This document shows positions 6,035 to 13,258 of a DNA stretch of 17,888 bases, one piece after another. Below the pieces are notes generated by a model. That model searched no databases. It had not been told where the DNA came from and saw only the letters and a program-made list of their open reading frames with translations. Source of the DNA: an uncultured Clostridia bacterium (GTDB taxonomy: Bacteria; Bacillota; Clostridia; Lachnospirales; Bianqueaceae); contig CALBGL010000142.1 in NCBI GenBank assembly GCA_937892735.1, positions 1-17,888 on the forward strand. The letters run 5' to 3'. The first letter of the stretch is position 1. The number at the start of each line of letters is the position of its first letter. The translations under genes were made by a program, and so were the position numbers.

Positions 6035-7501
6035 ATGGATTTTATTACGATAGAACGTTTACGGTCAAAATGCGATCAGGTATTTCGCATGTGTGATAGA
6101 TTACAGGCGCAGGAGGGCGCTTTTGCGGGTCAAAAGCTGTCGTTTCGGGAGTGTATGAAGCTGGAGATGGTCCTGTACTTGATCTATATTGCCTGTTATG
6201 AGCATCGCATCTTGAACAGTGAAGTGCGGTTTATTCAGCAGGTATCTGGGATGTATTTGTCCAAAGATCAGATGATGATGTATTATTATGAGAGACAGCT
6301 GGGCGACGGAACCTTTGAACAGAAGGTTCCCAAGTCCGTGCAGGAGTGTGTTCGATTGGATGTACGAGCCCAGCGGGAAGGACGGAGGACAACGTATGGC
6401 CAGGAGACGGCTAACTTATATAGAGAGTTGGGCCAGGCTATGATTTCTTACAATACAGATACGGATCCTGCGGAACTGGAGAATATGACTCGCTATATCC
6501 TGAATCTGCAGAAGTATTTGAAGAAGTATGGAGTCAATGCGGGGAACGCAGCGAATGGGCTTAAGGTCGTGAGGCCGATTCCTAAAAAGAACGGCGGATC
6601 GGCGTCTAAAGCGAAGGATGCCGTTTCGGAAACGGAGGAAAAAGAGAAGACATCGGATGAGCTGTTGGACGAGCTGAACTCCTTAATTGGACTGGAACGG
6701 GTCAAGGAAGAAGTCAACAATCTGATCAATCTGCTGAAGATCAAACAGATGAGAAAGGAACGGGGACTGCCGCAAGTCATCATGTCCATGCATCTGGTGT
6801 TTCTGGGCAACCCAGGTACAGGAAAGACGACGGTGGCTAGAATCCTGGCACAGCTGTACCGGGGACTGGGGATCCTGACCACGGGACAATTGGTGGAGAC
6901 GGATCGCTCGGGACTGGTCAGCGGCTATATCGGGCAGACGGCCGCGAAGGTGATGGAAGTCGTGGAGAGTGCGTTAGGCGGCGTGCTTTTTATTGATGAG
7001 GCGTATACGCTGACAGCGAATACGGGATCGAATGATTTTGGACAGGAAGCCGTGGACACACTGCTCAAGGCCATGGAAGACCATCGTGATGATCTGGTAG
7101 TCATTGTGGCGGGATATACGGAGCGCATGGAGCAGTTCTTACAGTCGAATCCAGGCCTACGTTCTCGATTTAATACGTTTATCTTTTTTGAGGATTATGA
7201 GCCGCAAGAGCTGACACAGATTTTCGAGAGCATGTGTCAGAAAAATCGGTACGAACTTTCTCAGGAGGCGAAAGCATTTTTAGGGGCGTATTTTCAAAAA
7301 CGCTGTGAGAACAAACCGGAAAATTTCGCGAACGCCAGAGAGGCCAGAAACCTGTTTGAAAAGACGATCACGCAGCAGGCAAACCGTCTGGTGGGATATG
7401 ACGCGGTCTCAGATGAGCAGTTAGTTTGTATTGAGAAAGAGGATTTGGAACGAGCCATTGAGCAGCAGACAGAAGATCAGGAGTATCGGAATCTGCCATA
7501 A
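6035..7501 (+). CDS. CbxX/CfxQ (SpoVK-like) AAA+ ATPase
   Basis: 488 residues. An all-helical N-terminal region (about 1-165) that I do not recognise and a Lys/Glu-rich linker (about 185-220) precede one AAA+ module. Visible there: the LIGLERVKEEV entry motif (about 224-234), Walker A GNPGTGKTT (258-266), Walker B VLFIDEAY (317-324), NPGLRSRF with arginine-finger candidates Arg376 and Arg378, and sensor-2 NAREARN (433-439). The family includes RuBisCO activase CbxX, stage V sporulation protein K and the EccA-type ATPases; all remodel partner proteins as hexamers. The partner here is unknown. It starts 72 bases after the CHAP gene and may be partly co-transcribed with it, or use the weak promoter at 5968-5996. 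Confidence 0.88.
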   Translation: MDFITIERLRSKCDQVFRMCDRLQAQEGAFAGQKLSFRECMKLEMVLYLIYIACYEHRILNSEVRFIQQVSGMYLSKDQMMMYYYERQLGDGTFEQKVPKSVQECVRLDVRAQREGRRTTYGQETANLYRELGQAMISYNTDTDPAELENMTRYILNLQKYLKKYGVNAGNAANGLKVVRPIPKKNGGSASKAKDAVSETEEKEKTSDELLDELNSLIGLERVKEEVNNLINLLKIKQMRKERGLPQVIMSMHLVFLGNPGTGKTTVARILAQLYRGLGILTTGQLVETDRSGLVSGYIGQTAAKVMEVVESALGGVLFIDEAYTLTANTGSNDFGQEAVDTLLKAMEDHRDDLVVIVAGYTERMEQFLQSNPGLRSRFNTFIFFEDYEPQELTQIFESMCQKNRYELSQEAKAFLGAYFQKRCENKPENFANAREARNLFEKTITQQANRLVGYDAVSDEQLVCIEKEDLERAIEQQTEDQEYRNLP

Positions 7502-7504
7502 GAG

Positions 7505-7556
7505 AATCTGACCTGGTAATAAATGTTTAAATTGGACATTGTAAAGAGGTCAGATT
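7505..7556 (+). repeat. Two-tier hairpin between the AAA+ and ECF genes
   Basis: A perfect 10-bp outer stem (AATCTGACCT 7505-7514 / AGGTCAGATT 7547-7556) encloses an inner 5-bp stem (AATGT 7522-7526 / ACATT 7536-7540), separated by unequal internal loops of 7 and 6 bases. No T-run follows, so it is not a classical terminator. It begins three bases after the AAA+ stop and may be a 3' stabiliser, a cis-regulatory leader element or an operator. Confidence 0.6.
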
Positions 7557-7567
7557 TAGTGTATTCT
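7539..7567 (+). promoter_or_regulatory. Weak promoter candidate for the ECF S component
   Basis: TTGTAA (7539-7544), a 17-base spacer and TATTCT (7562-7567). The right arm of the hairpin at 7505-7556 lies in the spacer. Both boxes deviate from consensus. Confidence 0.3.
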
Positions 7568-7618
7568 TAGCCTATCCTTCTTGAAAGAGGGAAAATGATT
7601 CGGAAATGAGGGCTGAAG

Positions 7619-8215
7619 ATGAGTGGAAATGAACGTTCCCAGGCGACGATACAGCTGGCGCAGACTGCGTTGATGGCGGCGCTGTGTTACATTGGATTTC
7701 AGTTTTTGAGAATTGATATTCCCATAGGCGGAGACAAGACGGCGATTCATCTGGGAAACGCGTTTTGCGTGTTGGGTGCGTTGCTTTTGGGAGGACTCAA
7801 GGGTGGATTGGCCGGTGCGGTAGGGATGACAATTGCCGATCTGACCAGTGGATACGCGGATAGTGCGCCCAGAACCTTTTTCATGAAGTTGATGATCGGT
7901 CTGATTGTAGGGCTGGTGGCGCATCATGCTGGGCATTTGTCGCAGCAGCACGAGCCGGCGAAGGTTTTCCGTTGGTCCTTCCTGGGCGCGTTGGCCGGTA
8001 TGGCGTTTAATGTTATTGTGGATCCGATCTGTTCGTATCTGTATAATCGGTTCCTGCTGGGGAATGCGGAGGTCACAGCGAATATCCTGGCGAAGTGGAC
8101 GGCGGTCTCCACACTGGTCAATGCGGTAGCGGCGATTTTGATTGCAGTCACATTATATTCGGCATTGGTGCCGATTCTTCGAAGAACGGGACTGTTAGCG
8201 TCACCAAGAACATAA
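7619..8215 (+). CDS. ECF transporter S component (substrate-binding membrane subunit)
   Basis: 198 residues, typical for the family, with five to six hydrophobic segments (about 13-28, 42-65, 83-104, 116-135 and 157-185). The N-terminus has the ALMAALCYIGF stretch seen in S components. A Gly/Ala-rich second segment (LGALLLGGLKGGLAGAVG) and a conserved-looking IADLTSGY segment follow. Such proteins bind a vitamin or related micronutrient and dock on a shared EcfT-EcfA energising module encoded elsewhere. No T, A or A' gene adjoins, so it would be a group II, stand-alone S component. The substrate cannot be read from sequence or neighbours. GAGGG lies six bases before the ATG. A terminator follows. 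Confidence 0.85.
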   Translation: MSGNERSQATIQLAQTALMAALCYIGFQFLRIDIPIGGDKTAIHLGNAFCVLGALLLGGLKGGLAGAVGMTIADLTSGYADSAPRTFFMKLMIGLIVGLVAHHAGHLSQQHEPAKVFRWSFLGALAGMAFNVIVDPICSYLYNRFLLGNAEVTANILAKWTAVSTLVNAVAAILIAVTLYSALVPILRRTGLLASPRT

Positions 8216-8220
8216 GATAT

Positions 8221-8280
8221 GGGGATCAGAAAATTATAGGCCATCATAGGGCTATAAGCTTCTGATCCCTCAATTATTTT
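8221..8280 (+). terminator. Hairpin terminator after the ECF gene
   Basis: GGGATCAGAA (8222-8231) pairs with TTCTGATCCC (8260-8269), and an inner stem TATAGgCC / GGgCTATA extends the hairpin around an ATCATA loop. The following sequence is T-rich but interrupted (ATTATTTTAT), so termination may be moderate. Confidence 0.7.
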
Positions 8281-8290
8281 ATCAATTTAC

Positions 8291-8319
8291 TAGACAAAAG
8301 AAAAAAATTGTGTTACAAT
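8291..8319 (+). promoter_or_regulatory. Promoter of serC
   Basis: TAGACA (8291-8296), a 17-base spacer and TACAAT (8314-8319), the -10 preceded by TGT as an extended element. Confidence 0.65.
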
Positions 8320-8356
8320 AGATCAAAATATTTCATATCAAAGGGGAGTGAACGCG

Positions 8357-9448
8357 ATGTTCGATCATCGGATCTACAATTTTTCCGCAGGACCGTCCAT
8401 GCTGCCACAGGAAGTGCTGGAAGAGTGTGCGAAGGACATGCTGAATTATCATGGCAGCGGAATGTCTGTCATGGAGATGAGCCATCGTTCCAAAGTATAT
8501 GATGAGATCATTACGCAGGCTGAGGCGTTGTTTCGAGAAGTCATGGGAATCCCGGAGGGATATAAAGTGTTATTCCTGCAGGGAGGAGCCAGCACCCAGT
8601 TTGCCATGGTTCCCATGAATCTGCTCGTAGGAAGCGGAAAGGCGGACTATGTAGTCACTGGACAGTTTTCCAAGAAAGCCTATTCGGAGGCAAAGAAATT
8701 CAGCGACAAGATTCACCTGGCAGGGACGACGGAGGATTGTAATTTCACGCATGTGCCGGTACAGGAAGAACTGGATCTGGATCCGGAAGCGGACTACGTT
8801 CACATCTGTTTGAATAATACCATCTTCGGCACAAAATGGCACTATATTCCGGATACCGGAAAGGTGCCTCTGGTAGCAGATATGTCCAGTTGTATTCTGT
8901 CTGAGCCCGTGGATGTCTCCAAGTTTGGTCTGATCTACGCGGGCGCTCAGAAGAATATCGCACCGGCTGGATTGACGGTGGTCATCATTCGAGAGGATCT
9001 GGCAGGTAAGACTCTGCCGGCAACACCCACGATGTTAGACTATGCCGTGCAGATCAAGAATGGCTCCATGTATAACACGCCGCCGACCTATCCGATCTAT
9101 GTCTGTAAGCTCGTGCTGGAATGGATACAGAGACTGGGTGGCCTTACGGCGATGAGGGAAAGAAATCAAAAGAAAGCAGCGCTTCTTTATGATTTCCTGG
9201 ATCAGAGCCGGATGTTTAAGTCGGTTGCAGAACCTGTGGACCGTTCTATGATGAATGTGACCTTTAGAACAGGGGATGAGGATTTGGATGCGAAGTTTGT
9301 AAAGGAAAGCAGTGCGGCCGGGTTTTCCAATCTAAAGGGGCATCGTTCAGTGGGCGGCATGCGCGCGTCAATCTATAACGCGATGCCAATGGAAGGTGTG
9401 GAAAAACTGGTTAGTTTCATGCAGAATTTTGAGAGGGAGAATGCATAA
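8357..9448 (+). CDS. serC: Phosphoserine aminotransferase
   Basis: 363 residues from ATG 8357, eight bases after AAGGGGAG; a GTG at 8348 overlaps the SD and is less likely. The class V aminotransferase hallmarks are clear: YNFSAGPSMLP at the N-terminus, FLQGGAS (phosphate/PLP loop), a DMSS segment for the PLP pyridine contact, and AGAQKNIAPAG with the PLP-binding Lys199, matching Lys198 of the E. coli enzyme. The C-terminus carries GHRSVGGMRASIYNAMP. It makes 3-phosphoserine from 3-phosphohydroxypyruvate and glutamate in serine biosynthesis in the cytosol. serA and serB are not adjacent; the usual serC-serA pairing of related bacteria is replaced by an SGNH hydrolase gene six bases downstream. 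Confidence 0.96.
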   Translation: MFDHRIYNFSAGPSMLPQEVLEECAKDMLNYHGSGMSVMEMSHRSKVYDEIITQAEALFREVMGIPEGYKVLFLQGGASTQFAMVPMNLLVGSGKADYVVTGQFSKKAYSEAKKFSDKIHLAGTTEDCNFTHVPVQEELDLDPEADYVHICLNNTIFGTKWHYIPDTGKVPLVADMSSCILSEPVDVSKFGLIYAGAQKNIAPAGLTVVIIREDLAGKTLPATPTMLDYAVQIKNGSMYNTPPTYPIYVCKLVLEWIQRLGGLTAMRERNQKKAALLYDFLDQSRMFKSVAEPVDRSMMNVTFRTGDEDLDAKFVKESSAAGFSNLKGHRSVGGMRASIYNAMPMEGVEKLVSFMQNFERENA

Positions 9449-9454
9449 ACGATC

Positions 9455-10105
9455 ATGAAGGAGTTTTTTACAGAAGGCAGTACAGTGCTGTTCTATGGAG
9501 ACTCGATTACGGATGCCGGTAGAGACAAGGAAAATGGACGGGATCTGGGCAAGGGATACGCGGCGAAGCTGGCCGCGCTGTATTCGGTGCTGTTTCCGAA
9601 TCAGCGAATCCGATTCTTCAACCGAGGTGTGAGCGGGAATGTTTCAGCAGATCTTCTGAAACGGTATGAGAAGGATCTTTTGGCCTTGAAACCACGGTAT
9701 GTTTTCATTCTGATTGGCATCAATGATACATGGCATGGCTGGGCGGAAGGCAATCCGATTTCGGCAGAGGTTACACGGAGTCATGTGCGGGAACTGATTC
9801 GGAGGATTCGAAATGACCTGGAAGGAACTCAGGTGATTGTGCTTAAGCCTTGGCTGTTGGATTCTGATCCAGCGAAGATCTCTTGGCATGAGGATTTTGA
9901 TCGTAAGGGGGAGTATCTTGCAAGTGTGGGACAAGAGTACGCGGATCTTTGGATCGATATTCCGTCTGCGTTTCAAAAGGACATGGAACGAGGAGATGCA
10001 GCTCAGGAGAAGATTTGTCCAGACGGCGTGCATCCTTCAGACTACGGTCATGGACTGATGGCATTGGAAATTCTAAAGCGAATAGGGTGTATAGATTGCG
10101 AATGA
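9455..10105 (+). CDS. SGNH/GDSL-type hydrolase
   Basis: 216 residues, the common size of single-domain SGNH esterases. Block I GDSITD gives nucleophile Ser17, block II GVSGN gives Gly61, block III GIND gives Asn90, and block V DGVHPS gives Asp190 and His193, so all four consensus residues are present. No signal peptide is seen, so it is likely cytosolic; relatives remove acyl groups from sugars or other small esters. It begins six bases after serC with no good SD in range, suggesting translational coupling. Its TGA stop lies within the left arm of the terminator. The substrate and the reason for pairing with serC are unknown. Confidence 0.9.
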   Translation: MKEFFTEGSTVLFYGDSITDAGRDKENGRDLGKGYAAKLAALYSVLFPNQRIRFFNRGVSGNVSADLLKRYEKDLLALKPRYVFILIGINDTWHGWAEGNPISAEVTRSHVRELIRRIRNDLEGTQVIVLKPWLLDSDPAKISWHEDFDRKGEYLASVGQEYADLWIDIPSAFQKDMERGDAAQEKICPDGVHPSDYGHGLMALEILKRIGCIDCE

Positions 10106-10135
10106 AAAAGGGGGCACTGGCTCCCTTTTTCATTC
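10100..10135 (+). terminator. Strong intrinsic terminator after serC-SGNH
   Basis: GAATGAAAAAGGG (10100-10112) pairs perfectly with CCCTTTTTCATTC (10123-10135), extended inside by GG/CT and C-G to an ACTG loop. The A- and T-tracts make it usable in both directions. The stop codon of the SGNH gene (10103-10105) lies in the left arm. Confidence 0.85.
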
Positions 10136-10137
10136 AC

Positions 10138-10189
10138 AAGAAAATCCCCTTGCAAAGTGCCTACGGGAGGGAAGGCGGCAAGGGGATTT
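10138..10189 (-). terminator. Terminator hairpin of the candidate small RNA
   Basis: On the minus strand AAATCCCCTTGC (10189-10178) pairs perfectly over 12 bp with GCAAGGGGATTT (10153-10142), and T residues continue (TTTTCTT, 10145-10139). The 24-base loop is C-rich. It is back to back with the plus-strand terminator at 10100-10135, as expected for convergent transcripts. Confidence 0.65.
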
Positions 10190-10305
10190 GTTCAAGATAG
10201 GCATTGGTGATGCAGTCACTAGGCGGCCTATAGAAACACTGATGTCAACTGACAGGAAGAGACAGCGTAATACATCAGTGGTATGGTTAAGTTCATGAAT
10301 TCAAT
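10138..10305 (-). ncRNA. Candidate stand-alone small RNA with C-rich loop
   Basis: The minus strand between cysK and the SGNH gene has a complete transcription unit: promoter TTTACA-N17-TAGAAT, an RNA of roughly 165 bases, and a terminal hairpin followed by TTTTCTT. No convincing ORF with an SD is inside; the longest is about 22 codons. Structure: a 9-bp hairpin (CACTGATGT 10237-10245 / ACATCAGTG 10272-10280) near the 5' part, and the terminator hairpin at the 3' end. The terminator loop contains CCTTCCCTCCC, complementary to purine-rich Shine-Dalgarno sequences, as in FsrA/RsaE-like regulators. TAGGCA in the same loop can pair with TGCCTA just upstream of the hairpin, giving a possible pseudoknot. 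It matches no RNA family I know; I do not see 6S, SRP, tmRNA, T-box or S-box signatures. Confidence 0.5.
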
Positions 10306-10311
10306 ATCTAT

Positions 10312-10340
10312 ATTCTAACAGATTTCGACAAAAATGTAAA
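10312..10340 (-). promoter_or_regulatory. Minus-strand sigma-A type promoter of the candidate small RNA
   Basis: TTTACA (10340-10335), a 17-base spacer and TAGAAT (10317-10312), preceded by TGT as an extended -10. No minus-strand gene lies downstream within this window until the collagen-like gene more than 9 kb away, beyond the terminator. Confidence 0.6.
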
Positions 10341-10357
10341 GAGATTTTTAAAAAGGA

Positions 10358-10386
10358 TTGACAAAATATAAAGATTGGGATATCGT
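10358..10386 (+). promoter_or_regulatory. Promoter of cysK
   Basis: TTGACA (10358-10363), a 17-base spacer and TATCGT (10381-10386). The leader would be only about 18 bases, too short for a riboswitch or T-box, and excludes starts upstream of 10411. Confidence 0.6.
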
Positions 10387-10410
10387 AGGATGGGAATGAG
10401 GAGGAGAAAT

Positions 10411-11346
10411 ATGACCTATCAGGGAATTGAAGAGTTAGTGGGCAGAACACCTTTAGTGAGAATTAACCATATAACAGAAGGAATTGGAGCCGAGGTATTG
10501 GTGAAGCTGGAGCGAAATAATCCGGCGGGCAGTATTAAGGATCGAGTAGCGCTTCAGATGATTCTGGATGCGGAGGAAGAAGGAAAATTGCGGCCAGGCG
10601 CAGTGATCATAGAACCCACCAGTGGCAATACCGGCGTGGGACTCGCGGCGTTGGGAGCCGTTCGGGGATATAGGGTGATTCTGACCATGCCGGAGACGAT
10701 GAGCCAGGAACGACAGATGCTATTGACAGCGTATGGGGCGCAGGTGGTGCTGACGCCGGGCAATGCGGGGATGCAGGGTGCGATTGATAAAGCCAGAGAG
10801 TTGGCGAAAGAATATCCCGGCAGCTGGATTCCGGAGCAGTTTGAGAATCCGTCGAATCCCAAAGCCCATTATGTGTCCACAGGACCGGAGATATGGGAGG
10901 ATACGGAAGGAACAGTCGATATTCTGGTGGCCGGAGTCGGCACGGGGGGAACTTTGACTGGCGTCGGTAGGTACCTGAAGGAGCAGAAACCAGAAGTAGA
11001 GATTGTGGCGGTAGAACCAGACGGGTCTCCACTTCTTTCCGGCGGAGAAGTAGGTTCTCATGGATTGCAGGGGATCGGAGCCAATTTTATACCGAAGATT
11101 CTGGATCAGGAGCTGTATCAGGAAGTCATTCGAGTCAGAGATGAGGAGGCGTATCATATGGGGCGGCGCCTGGCTAGAGAGGAAGGAATCTTAACCGGGA
11201 TTACTTCCGGCGCGGCGGTATGGGCTGCGCTCGAAGTGGCAAAACGGCCTGAAAATCAGGGGAAGACAATCGTGGCAATTTTGCCGGATACGGGAGAACG
11301 ATATCTGTCAACTCCTTTATTTCAGAATGGAATCGGTGATCAGTAA
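10411..11346 (+). CDS. cysK: Cysteine synthase (O-acetylserine sulfhydrylase)
   Basis: 311 residues from ATG 10411, six bases after AGGAGG; the open frame reaches back to a TTG at 10375 but that overlaps the promoter. Fold type II PLP hallmarks: NPAGSIKDR with PLP-binding Lys43, PTSGNTG (residues 69-75) for substrate and cofactor contact, GVGTGGT (175-181) for the PLP phosphate, and ITSGAAV with Ser266 for the pyridine nitrogen. It replaces the acetyl group of O-acetylserine with sulfide to form cysteine in the cytosol. It could be called cysK or cysM by sequence alone; the length and motifs favour CysK. No cysE lies nearby. The cardiolipin synthase gene starts 17 bases downstream. Confidence 0.95.
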   Translation: MTYQGIEELVGRTPLVRINHITEGIGAEVLVKLERNNPAGSIKDRVALQMILDAEEEGKLRPGAVIIEPTSGNTGVGLAALGAVRGYRVILTMPETMSQERQMLLTAYGAQVVLTPGNAGMQGAIDKARELAKEYPGSWIPEQFENPSNPKAHYVSTGPEIWEDTEGTVDILVAGVGTGGTLTGVGRYLKEQKPEVEIVAVEPDGSPLLSGGEVGSHGLQGIGANFIPKILDQELYQEVIRVRDEEAYHMGRRLAREEGILTGITSGAAVWAALEVAKRPENQGKTIVAILPDTGERYLSTPLFQNGIGDQ

Positions 11347-11363
11347 GAAGGAGCGAACAAAAG

Positions 11364-12905
11364 ATGAGGCGGGATTCGAAGGTTAAAAAGACAGCCTTTC
11401 ATTTTATATTTGGAAGAACGGTCATTGTAGCGTTGCTGCTGTTATTGCAGTTTGCTCTCCTGATTTTCCTGATGGGTGTCGTGGGTACGCTTACGGCGTA
11501 TCTGACGGTGATCATCAGTGCTGTGCTTGTGGTGGTAGTGATTAACCGTAAGGGACAACCGGCCTTTAAGATGGCATGGATCCTGCCTCTTACGGTTCTG
11601 CCCGTCTTTGGAGGGCTTTTATATCTGTTTGTGCAGTTGCAGCCGGGCACGAGGAAGATCAAAGATAAATTAGAGGTACTGAAGGAGGAAACAAAGCCAT
11701 ATCTGCAGCAAAATCCTGCTGTGATGCAGAATCTTCTGAGTGAGAATCCACAGATGGCACAGATGGCGCATTATCTGGCGCAGAAAGGCGATGCGCCGAT
11801 CTATCAGAATACATCTGTACAGTATTTTCCCAGCGGGGAAACGTACTATGAGGAACTTCTGACACAGCTGAAACAGGCGGAAAACTTTATTTTTTTAGAG
11901 TATTTCATTGTGGCGGAAGGGAAAATGTGGGACAGCATCCTGGAGGTGCTGCAACAAAAGAAAGAAGAGGGCGTAGAGGTTCGATTCATGTACGATGGAA
12001 TGTGCAGTTTGCTGCTTTTGCCGTATCGTTATCCAGAGCGGATTCGAGAAATGGGAATTCAGTGTAAGATGTTTGCTCCGATACGTCCGGCGCTGTCTTC
12101 CAGTCAGAATAATCGGGATCATCGCAAGATTGTGGTAATTGATGGCGTTACAGCCTTCACTGGCGGTATTAATCTGGCGGATGAATATATCAATCAAAAG
12201 CCTCGTTTTGGGCATTGGAAAGATACAGGCGTGATGATTCAAGGAGATGCTGTGCAGAATTTTACGATGATGTTTCTGCAGATGTGGAATATCGGAGAGA
12301 AGCAGCCGGAAAGATATCGTCCTTATCTGACACCGCACATTCTGTGTCGAAAAGCGGCCGGATATGTGGTACCCTTTGGAGATTGTCCGCTGGATGATGA
12401 GAATGTAGGGGAGCATGTGTTTCTGGATATGCTTTATACGGCGAAACGATATGTGCATATTATGACGCCGTACCTGATCATTGGCTATGAATTGGTGCAG
12501 GCTATGAATTACGCGGCGAAGCGGGGCGTCGAGGTAGAATTGATTCTGCCTCATATTCCGGATAAATGGTATGCGTTTCAGGTAGCAAGAACTTATTATC
12601 CGGAGCTTTTAGAAGCTGGTGTGAAGATCTACGAATATACGCCGGGATTTGTGCATGCGAAGGTATATATTTCGGATGACGAAAAGGCTGTCGTGGGTTC
12701 TACAAACATGGACTATCGCAGTCTATATTTACATTATGAATGTGCGGCGCTTTTTGTGAATAATCCATCGGTGGCAGATGCAGAAAAGGATTTCCAGGAG
12801 ACTAAGGCCAAATGCCAGATGATGACAGTACAGGATTATCAAAACCTGCCTTGGTATAATCGTCTGACAGGCCGGTTGCTGCGTTTGATTGCGCCCTTGA
12901 TGTAA
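11364..12905 (+). CDS. cls: Cardiolipin synthase
   Basis: 513 residues, typical for bacterial Cls. Two N-terminal hydrophobic segments (about 18-42 and 44-60) and a third (about 70-90) anchor it in the membrane. Two phospholipase D HKD motifs follow: HRKIVVID (His253, Lys255, Asp260) and HAKVYISD (His431, Lys433, Asp438), each with the trailing GG(I)N or GSTNMD segment. The enzyme joins two phosphatidylglycerol molecules to cardiolipin plus glycerol on the outer membrane face. AAGGAG precedes the ATG by ten bases. It is probably co-transcribed with cysK, a pairing with no obvious metabolic link. No clear terminator follows before the convergent tRNA terminator. Confidence 0.94.
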   Translation: MRRDSKVKKTAFHFIFGRTVIVALLLLLQFALLIFLMGVVGTLTAYLTVIISAVLVVVVINRKGQPAFKMAWILPLTVLPVFGGLLYLFVQLQPGTRKIKDKLEVLKEETKPYLQQNPAVMQNLLSENPQMAQMAHYLAQKGDAPIYQNTSVQYFPSGETYYEELLTQLKQAENFIFLEYFIVAEGKMWDSILEVLQQKKEEGVEVRFMYDGMCSLLLLPYRYPERIREMGIQCKMFAPIRPALSSSQNNRDHRKIVVIDGVTAFTGGINLADEYINQKPRFGHWKDTGVMIQGDAVQNFTMMFLQMWNIGEKQPERYRPYLTPHILCRKAAGYVVPFGDCPLDDENVGEHVFLDMLYTAKRYVHIMTPYLIIGYELVQAMNYAAKRGVEVELILPHIPDKWYAFQVARTYYPELLEAGVKIYEYTPGFVHAKVYISDDEKAVVGSTNMDYRSLYLHYECAALFVNNPSVADAEKDFQETKAKCQMMTVQDYQNLPWYNRLTGRLLRLIAPLM

Positions 12906-12983
12906 ATGCGGCTACAGTAAATGCCCAAGCTCCATACTATAATCACAAAAAGGCACTTCTGAGAAACGATTCGGCTATACTTA

Positions 12984-13012
12984 TAAAAAACGCATACCAT
13001 ATCGTATGCGTT
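12984..13012 (-). terminator. Terminator of the tRNA-Arg gene
   Basis: On the minus strand AACGCATAC (13012-13004) pairs perfectly over 9 bp with GTATGCGTT (12997-12989), followed by a run of T residues (12990-12985). The loop is six bases. It lies six bases after the tRNA 3' end. Confidence 0.85.
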
Positions 13013-13018
13013 GATCCA

Positions 13019-13092
13019 TGTCCCCGGCGCGATTCGAACGCGCGGCCTTCCGCTTAGGAGGCGGACGCTCTATCCTACTGAGCTACGAAGAC
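13019..13092 (-). tRNA. tRNA-Arg (anticodon CCU)
   Basis: The minus strand folds as a 74-base cloverleaf: acceptor GTCTTCG / CGGGGAC with two G-U pairs, D-stem GCTC / GAGC, anticodon stem TCCGC / GCGGA with loop CTCCTAA, a five-base variable region, T-stem GCGCG / CGCGC with TTCGAAT loop, and discriminator A. The anticodon CCU reads AGG arginine codons. CCA is not encoded. A TATAAT promoter and an intrinsic terminator flank it as a single-gene unit. Confidence 0.93.
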
Positions 13093-13108
13093 GTAAAACT
13101 TGATTTTT

Positions 13109-13137
13109 ATTATAGCCGATTTTTAGTAGTTTGGCAA
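13109..13137 (-). promoter_or_regulatory. Promoter of the tRNA-Arg gene
   Basis: On the minus strand TTGCCA (13137-13132), a 17-base spacer and a perfect TATAAT (13114-13109). Transcription would start about ten bases before the mature tRNA. Confidence 0.8.
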
Positions 13138-13217
13138 GGGGTATTTGTGAAAATAGGCAAATCTCTGGAAAAACGTGGTGTTCATAGAATATTCATTTAT
13201 TTTTCGAATAGAATTGA

Positions 13218-13258
13218 TTGACCTAAACCCGGGTTTACATGATATCCTATATAGGATA
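13218..13258 (+). promoter_or_regulatory. Promoter region with two perfect palindromes ahead of the envelope operon
   Basis: TAAACCCGGGTTTA (13224-13237) is a perfect 14-bp palindrome, and TATCCTATATAGGATA (13243-13258) is a perfect 16-bp palindrome five bases later. TTGACC (13218-13223) could be a -35 directly before the first, with TATCCT (13243-13248) as a -10 at a long 19-base spacing inside the second. The layout suits operators for one or two dimeric repressors or activators. The leader downstream (13259-13331) also holds GATAG/CTATC and an A/T-rich hairpin (13299-13318) that covers the likely SD. Confidence 0.5.

Noticed and set aside
10138..10305. 6S RNA
   Set aside because: The 5' and 3' parts do not pair into the long closing stem with a central bubble that 6S requires.
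10136..10400. Riboswitch or T-box in the cysK leader on the plus strand
   Set aside because: The cysK promoter lies at 10358-10386, leaving a leader of about 18 bases, and no S-box or T-box core sequence is seen; the structured DNA reads better on the minus strand.
11895..12554. 219-codon minus-strand frame inside cls
   Set aside because: It is antisense to the HKD-containing enzyme, with no SD or recognisable domain.
13018..13221. Plus-strand ORF starting MSPARFERAAF over the tRNA
   Set aside because: It is a translation of the complement of tRNA-Arg and its promoter, a familiar false ORF.
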